64,000 bases of DNA, taken from assembly GCF_021531435.1 (NCBI RefSeq), contig NZ_JAFBIS010000006.1:61147-125146 (forward strand). The letters are read 5' to 3'. Position numbers and translations under genes: made by a program. Below are positions 33,343 to 42,310 of the stretch, in pieces; position 1 is the first letter of the stretch; the number at the start of each line of letters is the position of its first letter. The stretch comes from Oscillibacter valericigenes. GTDB taxonomy: Bacteria > Bacillota > Clostridia > Oscillospirales > Oscillospiraceae. A model generated the notes under the pieces. It did no database searches and was not told the origin of the DNA. It worked only from the letters and a program-made list of their open reading frames with translations.

Positions 33343-33897
33343 TCAGTCGAAATATTCCACCACCGCGTAGACTCCGTGGTGCAGCGAGGTCAGTACCCGC
33401 GTCAGAACGCTGGGGTCCTCCTGCTGGTAAACCACGGCGCTGTCGCCCTCGGAGAGGTCGATGTAGCAGATCTGGCTGCTGACCGGCTTCACCATACCGG
33501 CGGCCTCCGCCGCCTCCTTGACCGTGGCCAGGTCGAACATCTTCTCATACTCCGTGGTCAGGCGGAGGTTTTCCGTTTCCAGTGTGGCAAGCTCGTTTTT
33601 CAGCGCCACGGTATCGGCGGAGAGGACCGTAAGCTGGATATAACCCATCAGCACCAGCACCGCCATCCCGACGACCGCCATGGTGCCCAGCACGGTGAAG
33701 GGCGACACGTGCTGCCGCTCCCGGACCTGTACCTTCGGCCGCTCATGGACTTTGACCTGCTCCTTCTCCTGCCGCCGGGGCAGCTCGCCGGCATGGGTCA
33801 GCTCCCGTTCCCGGACGGCCCAGTCCAGGTCATATGCAAGACTGCCGTCTACCGACTGTCCGTTGTGATACCATGGATTCCTTGCTGCCGACGCCAC
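33343..33897 (-). CDS. ftsL: FtsL-like divisome protein
   Basis: A bitopic protein of about 184 residues: a long cytoplasmic tail with a basic, glutamine-rich stretch (RRQEKEQVKVHERPKVQVRE), one membrane helix (VLGTMAVVGMAVLVLMGYI), then an extracytoplasmic coiled coil (LKNELATLETENLRLTTEYEKM). FtsL with DivIC and DivIB regulates septal synthesis. The identification rests on topology and position between rsmH and the PBP gene, because FtsL sequences diverge fast. The start is uncertain: I use the GTG at 33897 after GAAGGA, but a TTG at 33960 in frame is possible. Confidence 0.82.
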   Translation of the reverse strand: MASAARNPWYHNGQSVDGSLAYDLDWAVRERELTHAGELPRRQEKEQVKVHERPKVQVRERQHVSPFTVLGTMAVVGMAVLVLMGYIQLTVLSADTVALKNELATLETENLRLTTEYEKMFDLATVKEAAEAAGMVKPVSSQICYIDLSEGDSAVVYQQEDPSVLTRVLTSLHHGVYAVVEYFD

Positions 33898-33973
33898 AGG
33901 TCCTTCGCTCCCTTCCAACACACGCTTACCGAATGGGCTTGTCCCATTCCGGTCAATCAAATATCAAAATCGC

Positions 33974-34921
33974 TTAAATATCAAAGTTATCGCACTTTTC
34001 GGCCACCCGAAGCTTGGCGCTGCGGGCTCTCGGATTCTCCGCCAGCTCCGCCTCGCCGGAGACGATGGGCTTCCGGGTCAGCACCTTGATCCTGGGTTTC
34101 TTGCCGCACACGCACACTGGAAATTCCGGCGGGCAGGTGCAGCCCCGGGCCATGTCCTGCATCGCCCGCTTGACGATGCGGTCCTCCAGCGAGTGGAAGG
34201 TGATGACCGCCAGCCGTCCGCCGGGGTTCAGCCCGTCCACCGCGCTTTTCAGCATGGGCGGCAGGGCGTCCAGCTCGCCGTTGACGGCGATGCGGATGGC
34301 CTGGAAGCTCCGCTTGGCGGGGTGCTGCTTCTCCCGCAGGGCCGCCGGCGGCATGGCGGACTTGATGATGTCCACCAGCTCCAGCGTCGTCTCCACGGGC
34401 TTGTCCTCACGGGCCCGGACGATGGCTTTCGCAATGGCGGGGGCGTAGCGCTCCTCGCCGTAATCGTATAAAATGCGGCGGAGCTCCTCGTAGCTCCACT
34501 CGTTGACGACCTCCCGTGCGGTCAGGGGCACCGAGGTGTCCATCCGCATGTCCAGCGGCGCGTCCTGCATGTAGGAAAAGCCTCTGGCGGCGTCGTCCAG
34601 CTGGGGGGAGGACACGCCCAGGTCGAACAGCATCCCGTCGGCGCCGGCGACGCCCGCATCCCGCAGGACGCCGCCCAGCTCCGAAAAATTACTGTGGACC
34701 AGCGTCACCCGGTCCAGCCATGGGGCCAGACGCTCCTTCGCCGCGTCGATGGCCGCCATGTCGCGGTCGATACAGATGAGCCGGCCGGTGGTCAGCCTTT
34801 GGGCGATCTCTCTTGAGTGGCCCGCGCGACCCAGTGTACCGTCCACATATACCCCGTCGGGGCGGATGTTCAATGCCTGGATGCACTCCTCCAGCAATAC
34901 AGGTTTGTGTGTAAATTCCAT
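33974..34921 (-). CDS. rsmH: RsmH (MraW), 16S rRNA cytosine-1402 N4-methyltransferase
   Basis: A 315-residue SAM-dependent methyltransferase that modifies the base of C1402 of 16S rRNA, the same nucleotide whose ribose is methylated by the RsmI encoded at 5185. Family motifs are FTHKPVLLEECIQAL at the N-terminus, DGTLGRAGHS for SAM binding, LFDLGVSSPQLD, and FHSLEDRIVKRAM. The gene lies six bases after mraZ in the standard mraZ-rsmH order. Confidence 0.97.
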   Translation of the reverse strand: MEFTHKPVLLEECIQALNIRPDGVYVDGTLGRAGHSREIAQRLTTGRLICIDRDMAAIDAAKERLAPWLDRVTLVHSNFSELGGVLRDAGVAGADGMLFDLGVSSPQLDDAARGFSYMQDAPLDMRMDTSVPLTAREVVNEWSYEELRRILYDYGEERYAPAIAKAIVRAREDKPVETTLELVDIIKSAMPPAALREKQHPAKRSFQAIRIAVNGELDALPPMLKSAVDGLNPGGRLAVITFHSLEDRIVKRAMQDMARGCTCPPEFPVCVCGKKPRIKVLTRKPIVSGEAELAENPRARSAKLRVAEKCDNFDI

Positions 34922-34927
34922 GGCCCC

Positions 34928-35371
34928 TCACCCACGGTTCCGGCGGGCACGGACCAGGTTGTCCATCGCGGCGGCCATGTCGTCGTCCTCCAGCATCTGC
35001 CGCTCCCGCTCCGCCCAGGTCTTGGTGTCCCAGATCTCGGCGAAGGAGTTCAGGCCGACGATGGTGGCTTCCTTTTTCAGTCCCGCGTGGGCACGAAGCC
35101 CGGCGGGGATCAGCACGCGGCCCTGGCCGTCCGGCTCGCACTGGACGGCGTTGGCGTACAGCAGGCTCAGGGCACGGGCCTCGGTGTAGGGCAGGTCGTC
35201 CATATCCTCGGACATCTGCTCCCACTTGGCCTCAGGGTAGATGGTCAGGCAGTGCTGGGCGCCGATGGTGATGTAAAAGGTGTCCCCCAGCGCCTCCCGC
35301 ATGTTGGAAGGGATCACAAGGCGGCCCTTGGAGTCGATGCTGTTATTGGATTTTCCCATCAGCCTCGCCAT
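34928..35371 (-). CDS. mraZ: MraZ, transcriptional regulator of the dcw cluster
   Basis: A 147-residue protein with two AbrB-like SpoVT-type domains, each carrying the DxxGR signature ([16 protein letters not shown] and [15 protein letters not shown]). MraZ forms rings and binds repeats of TGGGN upstream of its own gene to control division and cell wall genes. The ATG at 35371 fits the family start MxGxxxxxID; the long open extension upstream covers the promoter. Three TGGG repeats lie in the leader. It is the first gene of the dcw cluster. Confidence 0.95.
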   Translation of the reverse strand: MARLMGKSNNSIDSKGRLVIPSNMREALGDTFYITIGAQHCLTIYPEAKWEQMSEDMDDLPYTEARALSLLYANAVQCEPDGQGRVLIPAGLRAHAGLKKEATIVGLNSFAEIWDTKTWAERERQMLEDDDMAAAMDNLVRARRNRG

Positions 35372-35432
35372 GCAGATGCCGCCCCCTTTCCCCCTTTTGT
35401 GGGATAGAATGGGGAAAGTCTGGCACTGGTTT

Positions 35433-35458
35433 ACCCAATACCCCCACTTTTCCCCACC
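35433..35458 (-). promoter_or_regulatory. MraZ-binding repeats
   Basis: On the minus strand the leader reads TGGGG-N5-TGGGG then TGGGT nine bases after the second, i.e. three TGGGN elements about one helical turn apart, starting about 11 bases downstream of the -10. This matches the known MraZ box layout. Confidence 0.8.
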
Positions 35459-35468
35459 ATGTAATTTG

Positions 35469-35497
35469 AGTATAAGCAAATCCGGGTTGGATTGCAA
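35469..35497 (-). promoter_or_regulatory. promoter of the dcw cluster
   Basis: Minus-strand -35 TTGCAA (35492-35497), 17-base spacer, -10 TATACT (35469-35474), just upstream of the MraZ boxes. Confidence 0.75.
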
Positions 35498-35610
35498 GGA
35501 TTTTTTTTCGGCAAGAACAGGGGAAAACATCCATTTTTTCCGCATTTTGCATCAAATACGGGGAAAATAAAACGAGCGTTCGATGGTTTTGCGGCGGTTA
35601 ACGCAAAATT

Positions 35611-35656
35611 GAAAAAGCCACCCGGCACAACATGTTGTGCCGGGTGGCTTTTATTT
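35611..35656 (-). terminator. terminator upstream of mraZ, after the coaD operon
   Basis: AAAAGCCACCCGGCACAACA and its full complement form a 20-bp palindromic stem with no extra loop bases, flanked by A and T runs. It ends the rsmD-coaD transcript and isolates the dcw promoter. Confidence 0.9.
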
Positions 35657-35765
35657 TTTCATGCGTCCACAAAATACAGATTCGGCCGTAAAAGTTTCCG
35701 CGTATTTTTCGTCGTTTTTTACAAAATTTTGGGGATTTTTGTAGATTACGGTCTACCGGAGCGGA

Positions 35766-36296
35766 TCAGCCGTTTTCCTTGTCCTCAGCATCAGGGTCGT
35801 TCTTGCCGTCCAGCTTATCCCGCTGCTCCTGCATCTTGGCGGCGGAGGCCGTGCGGAACTGGACGCGGGACTGCTTCACCTCGTCCAGAGCGGCCTGGAC
35901 AGCCTCCTCGGTGCGGGCCAGGGCGTCCTCGGCGTACTCGTTGGCCACCTGGTAGAGCTGGCGGGAGCGCTCCTCCGCCCGGGCCACGATCTGGCGGGCC
36001 TTCTCCTTGGCGGCGTACAGCACCTCGCTGTCGGAGACCTTGGTCTTGGCCTCCAGCTCGGCCTGGCGCATCATGCGGTCCACGTCCCGCTTGGCCTCGT
36101 CCACGAATTTCTCACGGGCGGCCAGCAGCTCCTGGGCCCGCTTGATCTCCACGGGCAGGGCCGCCCGCAGCTCGTCCAGCAGGTCCAGCATCTCGTCCCG
36201 GTCCACCATGCTCATATTGGGCTTGAGCGCGGGAGCCTTGGCGTCCTCGATCCGCTCGTACAGCATATCGATCAGGCGGTTGATGTCGTTTGCCAT
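35766..36296 (-). CDS. coiled-coil protein downstream of coaD
   Basis: A 176-residue, almost entirely helical and charged protein. Residues 45-150 form long coiled coils with heptads like EKARQIVARAEERSRQLYQVANEYAEDAL, reminiscent of the DivIVA/SepF-associated and ATPase b-subunit-like proteins that follow coaD in many Clostridia. No membrane helix is seen, and the acidic tail is disordered (DGKNDPDAEDKENG). Six bases separate it from coaD, so it belongs to the rsmD-coaD operon. Its function is unknown. Confidence 0.78.
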   Translation of the reverse strand: MANDINRLIDMLYERIEDAKAPALKPNMSMVDRDEMLDLLDELRAALPVEIKRAQELLAAREKFVDEAKRDVDRMMRQAELEAKTKVSDSEVLYAAKEKARQIVARAEERSRQLYQVANEYAEDALARTEEAVQAALDEVKQSRVQFRTASAAKMQEQRDKLDGKNDPDAEDKENG

Positions 36297-36301
36297 AATC
36301 C

Positions 36302-36793
36302 TTATCCTTCCTTTTCCTCTGTCATGTCCCGCACCAGGGGGATGATGGACATGGGCAGATAGTTTTCAAGCGGCTGATGATAACGGATCATCTCCCGGGC
36401 CATGGAGGAGCTGAAATGCTGGTATGCCGGACTGGCAGGCAGCAAAAACGTCTCCAGCTCAGGGTGCAGCCCGCGGTTGATGAGGGCCATCTGGTACTCC
36501 ACGTCCATATCCGTCACATTGCGGATGCCCCGGACGATGACGTTTGCGCCGTGGCTCACGGCAAAATCCGCCAGCAGGCCCGGAAACAGCTCCGCCTCCA
36601 CGTTGGGCAGCTCCGCCACGGCGGTACGCACCAGCAGGAGCTTCTGTTCCGGTGTGAACATCTGGTTTTTCTTTTCCGCATTGGGGCTGACACACACGCA
36701 GACCCGGTCAAAAATCGCGGCGGCCCGGCGGATCACATCCAGATGGCCCAGAGTGATGGGGTCAAAGCTGCCGGAGCAGATGGCTGTTTTCAT
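36302..36793 (-). CDS. coaD: CoaD, phosphopantetheine adenylyltransferase
   Basis: A 163-residue nucleotidyltransferase that makes dephospho-CoA from 4'-phosphopantetheine and ATP. The N-terminal GSFDPITLGHLDVIRRA carries the TxGH motif, and the C-terminal half has VRGIRNVTDMDVEYQMALINR and the SSSMAREM-like SSSMAREMIR signature. Length is standard. It overlaps rsmD by four bases; the rsmD-coaD pairing is conserved across Firmicutes. Confidence 0.97.
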   Translation of the reverse strand: MKTAICSGSFDPITLGHLDVIRRAAAIFDRVCVCVSPNAEKKNQMFTPEQKLLLVRTAVAELPNVEAELFPGLLADFAVSHGANVIVRGIRNVTDMDVEYQMALINRGLHPELETFLLPASPAYQHFSSSMAREMIRYHQPLENYLPMSIIPLVRDMTEEKEG

Positions 36794-37362
36794 GGGACTG
36801 ATTCCTCGTTCTCTTCGTTTCCGCTCCGGCGGTACACCGTCAGGGCGATCTTGCCGTAGCGGTAGGTGCGGTGGAGCCGGTAGGGCGGCGCCAGGGCCGG
36901 CAGCGTCTTGTCCGCCGGGTGTTCCGCTATGATTATACCATGGGGCGACAAAATGTCAAACCTTGCTATATGGGCGATGACGGGCTCCAGCAATCCCGCG
37001 GCGTAGGGCGGGTCCAGCAGGATGAGGTCGAATTTCTCCCGGATGCTCTTCAGATACTCGATGGAGTCTCCGGACACCACCCGGGCCCGGTCCGTCAGGT
37101 CCGTGACCTTCAGGTTTTCCCGGATGAGCTTCACCGCGTCGGCCCGCCGGTCCACGAATACGGCGGAGGCGGCGCCCCGGCTGAGGCACTCGATGCCCAA
37201 CTGACCCGTGCCCGCGAACAGGTCCAGCACCTTCCGCCCCTCAATGTCAAACTGGATGATGTTGAACAGGCCCTCCTTCACCCGGTCGGTGGTGGGACGG
37301 GTCTCCATTCCCTCCAGCTCTCCCAGGCGGCGGCCCCGGGCGGAGCCGGTGATGACACGCAT
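36790..37362 (-). CDS. rsmD: RsmD, 16S rRNA guanine-966 N2-methyltransferase
   Basis: A 190-residue SAM-dependent methyltransferase acting on G966 of 16S rRNA. It shows the family start MRVITGSARGRRL, the SAM loop DLFAGTGQLGIECLSRGA and the catalytic ILLDPPYAAG. The ATG at 37362 is chosen because GGGGGG lies seven bases upstream and the family begins here. It is coupled to coaD by an ATGA overlap. Confidence 0.96.
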   Translation of the reverse strand: MRVITGSARGRRLGELEGMETRPTTDRVKEGLFNIIQFDIEGRKVLDLFAGTGQLGIECLSRGAASAVFVDRRADAVKLIRENLKVTDLTDRARVVSGDSIEYLKSIREKFDLILLDPPYAAGLLEPVIAHIARFDILSPHGIIIAEHPADKTLPALAPPYRLHRTYRYGKIALTVYRRSGNEENEESVP

Positions 37363-37423
37363 GGCGTTACCCCCCCTTCCTGCTTTTGTCAACTCATTAT
37401 TTTACGGCAAATTCGCCGTCATT

Positions 37424-39313
37424 TCAATACACTTTTTTCCGTTTGCGGCGCACTTTGCGCAAAATCAGCCGCACCAGCAGGACCGCAAGCAGGATGACCG
37501 CCAGAGCCGCCAGCACCACCGTCCAGGTGATCCAGTTCCACTCCCGGAGGAGCTGAGCCGGAGACCAGCTGTGGCTGACGTTCTTGATGACAGGTTCCCG
37601 ATAAGAGGGGTGGACCCCCTCCCCGCCAAAGGTCTGAAGATAGGCCGCCAGCGCGTACCACTCCTTGATCTCATTGCCGTCCTTGTCGTAGAGGATACAG
37701 TCGTTGAAATCCGTCACGGGGGAGCCGTCGGCCATTTTGGGCTCCAGGGATAAAAGGCCCATGGACTTCTCTTTCACCGTGCCCAGCATCTGGGCGGAGT
37801 ACATGCCCGTGACCACCCGGTAGAGCTGGTCGTCCGCGATCTCCTGCTCTGTGCCGTCGCCGGCAAGCAGGCAGGCGTTGTACACCCGGTTGAAAAACAT
37901 CCGGTTGGTGTTGAAGGAGTAGCGCGCTCCGGATACATAGAGCTGAGCCACCGGCATGATGGGCGTCACGGAGGCGTCCACCTCCGCCACGGACTTCAGC
38001 TCTTTTCCGGTGAGGTACACCGCCACCAGAGGGAAGCCGGAGGTGCCGTCGGCCCCTACGCCCATGGACAGCACGTCAAACGCCTGGGAGGTCGTGATCT
38101 CTCCGGTCCGCAGGGGCGCCCGGAGAACGCCGTCCGCCGTCACAGCGACCGTATGTCCCTCATACGGCTCCGCCGTCAGGGTCCGGGCCGCCCACCGGAA
38201 GGCATCCGCCACCAGAGAGCCCAGTCCGTTGTTTTCCTGTACGCCGGAGACGGGGGTATCCAGGTCGAAGGATGTGGTGGTCAGCACTTCGTCGTAGGTC
38301 AGGCCGTAGCGGGAGAGATAGGTGTCCCCCACCTTGTTCTTCCATGTCTCCACCATGGCGGCAATGTCCGGGTCGTCGGGAAGGGTCTCGTCGATGGGCG
38401 TCAGGTGGTAGTCCAGCAGCTCCTTGGAGCCATCTTCGTATTTCCGCAGTGTAATGGAGCCCAGATTCCGACAGTAGGGGCCGCAGGAGACGATATAGGT
38501 GCCGTTCACCACAATGGGCTCGGTCAGGGTTGTATGGGTATGGCCGGAGATGATGACGTCGATACCGTCCACGGCTTTCGCCAGCTTTTCGTCCTCGGAC
38601 AGCTTCGCCTCCCCGTTGGTGCCGGAGTGGGACAGGCAGATGATAAGCTCCGCCCCCTGTTCTTTCAGGGAGGCAACGCACCGCTCCGCCGACTGTGCGG
38701 CGTCCTCCAGCGCAAAGCCGGAGGTGGGGGCGCAGTCGTCGGAGTCCACACCCATGAGCCCGAAAATGCCGTAGGTGATACCGCCGCGTTCTAAAAGCAT
38801 GGTCTCCTGTACGCCGTAGTGATCCATGGCCTGCTGAATGAAGTCTTTGTCCGGGTTATCGGCAGAGGGCCGGTAGTTGGCCTCCAGCAGGGCTGGGAGC
38901 GGGTCGCCGCTGTCCGCCGCCGCGTTCAGCATCCGGGCGAAGCCCACCCCGGTGTGGTCAAATTCATGGTTGCCGAGGGTCGCCGCGTCATAGCCCAGGG
39001 CGCCCATGGTCCGCAGCTCGGCGGCCTCGGTGGTGTAGAGGGTCTGGACCAGGGAGCCGATGGAGAAGTCGCCGCCGTCCAGCAGCAGGGCGTCGGGGTT
39101 CTTTTCCCTCTCCCGGTCAATGGCGGTTTTCAGGCGGGCATAGCCGCCGGATTCGCCGCCGTCCTCCGCCGGCTGGGGCAGGAAGTGGGAATGGAGGTCG
39201 TGGGTAAAGAGGATCGTGGCTGTATCTGCGGGCGGCGCGGCATCCGCCGGGATCACGCAGAGGGAACATATCAGCAAAAGCGCCAGAAGCAGCGCGGAAA
39301 ACCGACGTTTCAT
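37424..39313 (-). CDS. membrane-anchored 5'-nucleotidase/metallophosphatase
   Basis: A 629-residue exported enzyme. A signal peptide ends near residue 25 (PADA), the metallophosphatase domain shows THDLHSHF, DGGDFSIG, GNHEFDHTG and GHTHTT (two-metal site), and the 5'-nucleotidase C-terminal domain (about 350-560) contains ENNGLGSLVADAFRWA. The C-terminus has a membrane helix and a basic tail, so the enzyme is anchored on the outer face. It likely dephosphorylates nucleotides or cyclic nucleotides for scavenging, as Bacillus YfkN does. The first histidine loop has HSHF in place of the more common HG. Confidence 0.9.
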   Translation of the reverse strand: MKRRFSALLLALLLICSLCVIPADAAPPADTATILFTHDLHSHFLPQPAEDGGESGGYARLKTAIDREREKNPDALLLDGGDFSIGSLVQTLYTTEAAELRTMGALGYDAATLGNHEFDHTGVGFARMLNAAADSGDPLPALLEANYRPSADNPDKDFIQQAMDHYGVQETMLLERGGITYGIFGLMGVDSDDCAPTSGFALEDAAQSAERCVASLKEQGAELIICLSHSGTNGEAKLSEDEKLAKAVDGIDVIISGHTHTTLTEPIVVNGTYIVSCGPYCRNLGSITLRKYEDGSKELLDYHLTPIDETLPDDPDIAAMVETWKNKVGDTYLSRYGLTYDEVLTTTSFDLDTPVSGVQENNGLGSLVADAFRWAARTLTAEPYEGHTVAVTADGVLRAPLRTGEITTSQAFDVLSMGVGADGTSGFPLVAVYLTGKELKSVAEVDASVTPIMPVAQLYVSGARYSFNTNRMFFNRVYNACLLAGDGTEQEIADDQLYRVVTGMYSAQMLGTVKEKSMGLLSLEPKMADGSPVTDFNDCILYDKDGNEIKEWYALAAYLQTFGGEGVHPSYREPVIKNVSHSWSPAQLLREWNWITWTVVLAALAVILLAVLLVRLILRKVRRKRKKVY

Positions 39314-39441
39314 CTTCTCATCCTTTTTCAGCGAATTGGATCAGGCGGTATCCCGCCGCTTCCTATTCTACCACACCCGACAGTCTGTCACAATGCCTTT
39401 TTCATAAAGCTGCCGCCCGGACAGCAGGCCCATTTTTATAC

Positions 39442-39470
39442 TTGTACTTTACAAAAGAATCGTATATAAT
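39442..39470 (+). promoter_or_regulatory. promoter of asp23-fakA
   Basis: -35 TTGTAC (39442-39447), 17-base spacer, -10 TATAAT (39465-39470). Confidence 0.7.
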
Positions 39471-39545
39471 AAGCTTCTAAAAGTGTGTTCCCATGGGCGG
39501 CGGTCCCCGGCGCCCTCGTCAATCCAGGAAAGAAAGGACGTTCTC

Positions 39546-39896
39546 ATGATTCAATTCAAGTCTGATCAGGGTGAGATCTCCGTCAGCAGCGCCGTGTTTT
39601 CCAACATCACGGGCATGGCTGCCACCAACTGTTTCGGCGTCAAGGGCATGGCCTACCGCTCCATGACCGACGGCCTGGTCCATCTGCTGCGCCGCGAGGC
39701 TATGAGCAAGGGCGTCAGCATCACATATCACGACGACAACTCCATCTCCATCGAGCTCCACATCATCGTGGAAAACGGCGTCAACATCCCCGCGGTGTGC
39801 CGTTCCATTATGAGCGAGGTCCGCTACGTGGTCACCAAGAACACCGGCGTGCCCGTCCAGGCCGTGGATGTTTGCGTCGATTCCATGACCCTGTGA
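39546..39896 (+). CDS. Asp23/Gls24-family protein
   Basis: A 116-residue cytosolic protein of the Asp23 family (Bacillus YloU). It contains the family patterns GEISVSSAVFSNITGMAATNCFGV near the N-terminus and the C-terminal VQAVDVCVDSM strand. Homologues associate with the cell envelope or accompany the fatty acid kinase FakA. The ATG at 39546 follows AAAGGA; an earlier ATG lacks a ribosome site. It is cotranscribed with fakA, 16 bases downstream, as in Bacillus yloU-yloV. Confidence 0.93.
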   Translation: MIQFKSDQGEISVSSAVFSNITGMAATNCFGVKGMAYRSMTDGLVHLLRREAMSKGVSITYHDDNSISIELHIIVENGVNIPAVCRSIMSEVRYVVTKNTGVPVQAVDVCVDSMTL

Positions 39897-39912
39897 GGAG
39901 GAGCTAAAACAG

Positions 39913-41586
39913 ATGAACGAACTGATCACCGGCGCGCTGTTCAAGCGGATGGTGCTTCACGGCGCCGCCGCCATCACCGCGCAGAAACAGGCCATCAATG
40001 ACCTGAACGTGTTCCCCGTCCCTGACGGCGACACCGGCACCAATATGTCCATGACCATCGGCACCGCTGTCACCGAGCTGCGCAAGTCCGAGCCCGCCAC
40101 CGTAGACAAGGCCGCCTCCGTCACCGCCTCCGCCCTGCTGCGGGGCGCCCGGGGCAACTCCGGCGTCATTTTGTCCCTGCTGTTCCGCGGCATCTCCAAG
40201 GGGCTGAAGGGCATGGAAACCGCCGACGCAGCCGCGTTCTCCGCAGCCATGCAGGAGGGCGTCTCTGCCGCCTACAAAGCCGTTATGAAGCCCGCCGAGG
40301 GCACCGTTCTGACGGTCTCCCGCCTTGCCGCCAAGCGGGCCGTGGACACCGTGGCCGGGGGCGAGACCGACATCGAAAAGGTGCTGGAGGAGGCCCTGAA
40401 GGAAGGCTGGGACACCCTGGCCCAGACCACCGACATGAACCCCGTGCTGAAAAAGGCGGGCGTGGTGGACGCCGGCGGCAAGGGCTACCTGCTCATTCTG
40501 GAGGGCATGCTGGCCGAGTTGCGGGGCGAACCTATGCCCGACGTCTCCGACGACGGCGAATCCAAGGAGAAGGCGGATTTCGCCGCCCTCTCCAGCGAGG
40601 ACATCACCTTTACCTTCGACACCGTGTTCATCGTCCGCAAGACCGTTGACAAGCCGCTGGAGCCCTTCCGGGCCTATCTGAACAGCATCGGCGACAGCCT
40701 GGTCATCGGCGAGGACGACGAGGCGTTCAAGGTCCACGTCCATACCGACATCCCCGGCGCCGCCCTGACCGAGGCCCAGAAGTACGGCACGCTGGAGCTG
40801 GCGAAAATCGAAAATATGCGGACCCAGGCGGAGGACCTGGCTGCCGGACGGCAGGCCCAGAGCACCGACGACCTGGAGGCCGTGGAAGCCGAGCTGGAAG
40901 CGCCCGCCGCTCCCGCCGCGCCGGAGAAGCCCTACGGCTTCCTGGCGGTGTGCGCCGGCGACGGCCTTGCCGCTGTATTCCGGGATCTGGGTGCCGACGG
41001 CGTGGTGTCCGGCGGACAGACCATGAACCCCTCCACCGAGAGCATTCTGGCCGGCGTGGAGAAAATCCCCGCCGAGACCGTGTTCGTCCTGCCCAACAAC
41101 GGCAACATCATCATGGCCGCCCAGCAGTGCGACGCCCTGACGGAAAAGCGGGTCATCGTCATCCCCACCAAGACCGTGCCCCAGGGCATCACCGCCATGA
41201 TGAACGTGGACTTCGAGGCCCCCGACGCCGACAGCATCGCCGAGGCCATGAACGACAGCCTCTCCACCGTCACCACCGCCCAGATCACCTACGCCGCCCG
41301 GAACTCCGACTTTGACGGGTTTGAAATCAAGGAGGGCGACTATCTGGCCCTGGAGGAGGGCAAGCTCTTCGGCACCGACGGCTCCCTGGACGTGCTGCTG
41401 GAAAAACTGGCGGCGGACGCCCTGGAGCGGCAGGCCGAATTCATCTCCCTCTACTTTGGCGAAGATGTTTCCGAGGAGGACGCCCAGAAAGCCGCCCAGG
41501 TCTTTGAGGAGTGCTGCCCCGGCGCGGAGGTGGCCGTCCTCTCCGGCGGTCAGCCTGTCTACTACTATATTATTTCCATGGAATAA
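39913..41586 (+). CDS. fakA: FakA-like fatty acid kinase (DAK2/DegV-type)
   Basis: A 557-residue kinase. The N-terminal DAK2 ATP-binding domain (about 1-205) has NVFPVPDGDTGTNM, whose aspartates bind magnesium, and RGARGNSGVILS. The middle domain and C-terminal DegV-like domain (from about 330) follow. FakA phosphorylates fatty acids presented by FakB so that they enter phospholipid synthesis; it is cytosolic. No fakB is near. The asp23-fakA pairing supports the call. Confidence 0.93.
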   Translation: MNELITGALFKRMVLHGAAAITAQKQAINDLNVFPVPDGDTGTNMSMTIGTAVTELRKSEPATVDKAASVTASALLRGARGNSGVILSLLFRGISKGLKGMETADAAAFSAAMQEGVSAAYKAVMKPAEGTVLTVSRLAAKRAVDTVAGGETDIEKVLEEALKEGWDTLAQTTDMNPVLKKAGVVDAGGKGYLLILEGMLAELRGEPMPDVSDDGESKEKADFAALSSEDITFTFDTVFIVRKTVDKPLEPFRAYLNSIGDSLVIGEDDEAFKVHVHTDIPGAALTEAQKYGTLELAKIENMRTQAEDLAAGRQAQSTDDLEAVEAELEAPAAPAAPEKPYGFLAVCAGDGLAAVFRDLGADGVVSGGQTMNPSTESILAGVEKIPAETVFVLPNNGNIIMAAQQCDALTEKRVIVIPTKTVPQGITAMMNVDFEAPDADSIAEAMNDSLSTVTTAQITYAARNSDFDGFEIKEGDYLALEEGKLFGTDGSLDVLLEKLAADALERQAEFISLYFGEDVSEEDAQKAAQVFEECCPGAEVAVLSGGQPVYYYIISME

Positions 41587-41604
41587 AGCGGTCACGCTTT
41601 GAAA

Positions 41605-41630
41605 ACAGCCCGGACTTTCGTCCGGGCTGT
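41605..41630 (+). terminator. hairpin between fakA and the LysE gene
   Basis: ACAGCCCGGAC, loop TTTC, perfect complement. It lacks a T-tract, so termination may be partial and allow read-through into the LysE gene. Confidence 0.55.
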
Positions 41631-41652
41631 GCCATGTCAGGAGGTGTCCCCT

Positions 41653-42234
41653 ATGTTCCCCTGGGCGCAATTTTTTCTCTACGTGCTGGTCACCGCCGGA
41701 ACGCCGGGGCCCAACACCCTGTCTTCCATGTCTAATGGCAGCCGCCTGGGTTTCCGGCGGACGCTGCCCTACATCTTCGGCATCTGGGCGGGGTTTTCCA
41801 TCGTCTCCGTGGCCTGCACGCTGCTGTGCAGCACGCTGGACGCCCTGATCCCCGCCATCCGAAAGCCCATGCTGGTGCTGGGGGCCTGCTACATTCTGTA
41901 CCTGGCCTGGAAAACCTGGCGGGCGGGCGCCGTGTCCGATACCGCCGCCGTCCGTGCCAGCTTCCGGGACGGCTTTTTCCTCCAGTTCGTCAATCCCAAA
42001 ATCTACATCTACTGTATCGTGTCCATGCAGAGCTACGTGCTGCCCCTGTACCAGGGCCGGCCGGTGACGCTGTTCCTGTTCGCCCTGCTGCTGGCTTTCT
42101 TAGGCTTCTGCCTGAACCTGTGCTGGGCGGGCTTCGGCTCGCTGCTGCGGGTGCTGTTCTCCCGGTATGCCGCTGTGGTCAACAAGGTCATGGCGCTGCT
42201 GATGGTCTGGTGCGCGGTGCGGCTGTTTCTGTAA
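41653..42234 (+). CDS. LysE/RhtB-family exporter
   Basis: A 193-residue membrane protein with about six helices and the LysE family N-terminal signature LVTAGTPGPNTLSSMSNGSRLG, followed by a central FVNPKIYIYCIVSMQSYVLP segment containing the conserved NPK. Members export amino acids or similar small molecules using the proton gradient; the substrate is unknown. The ATG at 41653 has AGGAGGT eight bases upstream. A strong terminator follows. Confidence 0.92.
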   Translation: MFPWAQFFLYVLVTAGTPGPNTLSSMSNGSRLGFRRTLPYIFGIWAGFSIVSVACTLLCSTLDALIPAIRKPMLVLGACYILYLAWKTWRAGAVSDTAAVRASFRDGFFLQFVNPKIYIYCIVSMQSYVLPLYQGRPVTLFLFALLLAFLGFCLNLCWAGFGSLLRVLFSRYAAVVNKVMALLMVWCAVRLFL

Positions 42235-42235
42235 C

Positions 42236-42269
42236 CAAAACGCAAGGGCGGTCCGCCCTTGCGTTTTTT
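42236..42269 (+). terminator. terminator after the LysE gene
   Basis: AAAACGCAAGGGC, loop GGTCC, complement, then six T residues. Confidence 0.9.
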
Positions 42270-42310
42270 GCATCCCGCCCCGCTGAAAACGCACTCCGGC
42301 GGTACAGCGC

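Noticed and set aside
39904..41670. 588-codon open frame opposite fakA
   Set aside because: A shadow of the GC-rich fakA frame, glycine- and histidine-rich, with no recognisable domain.
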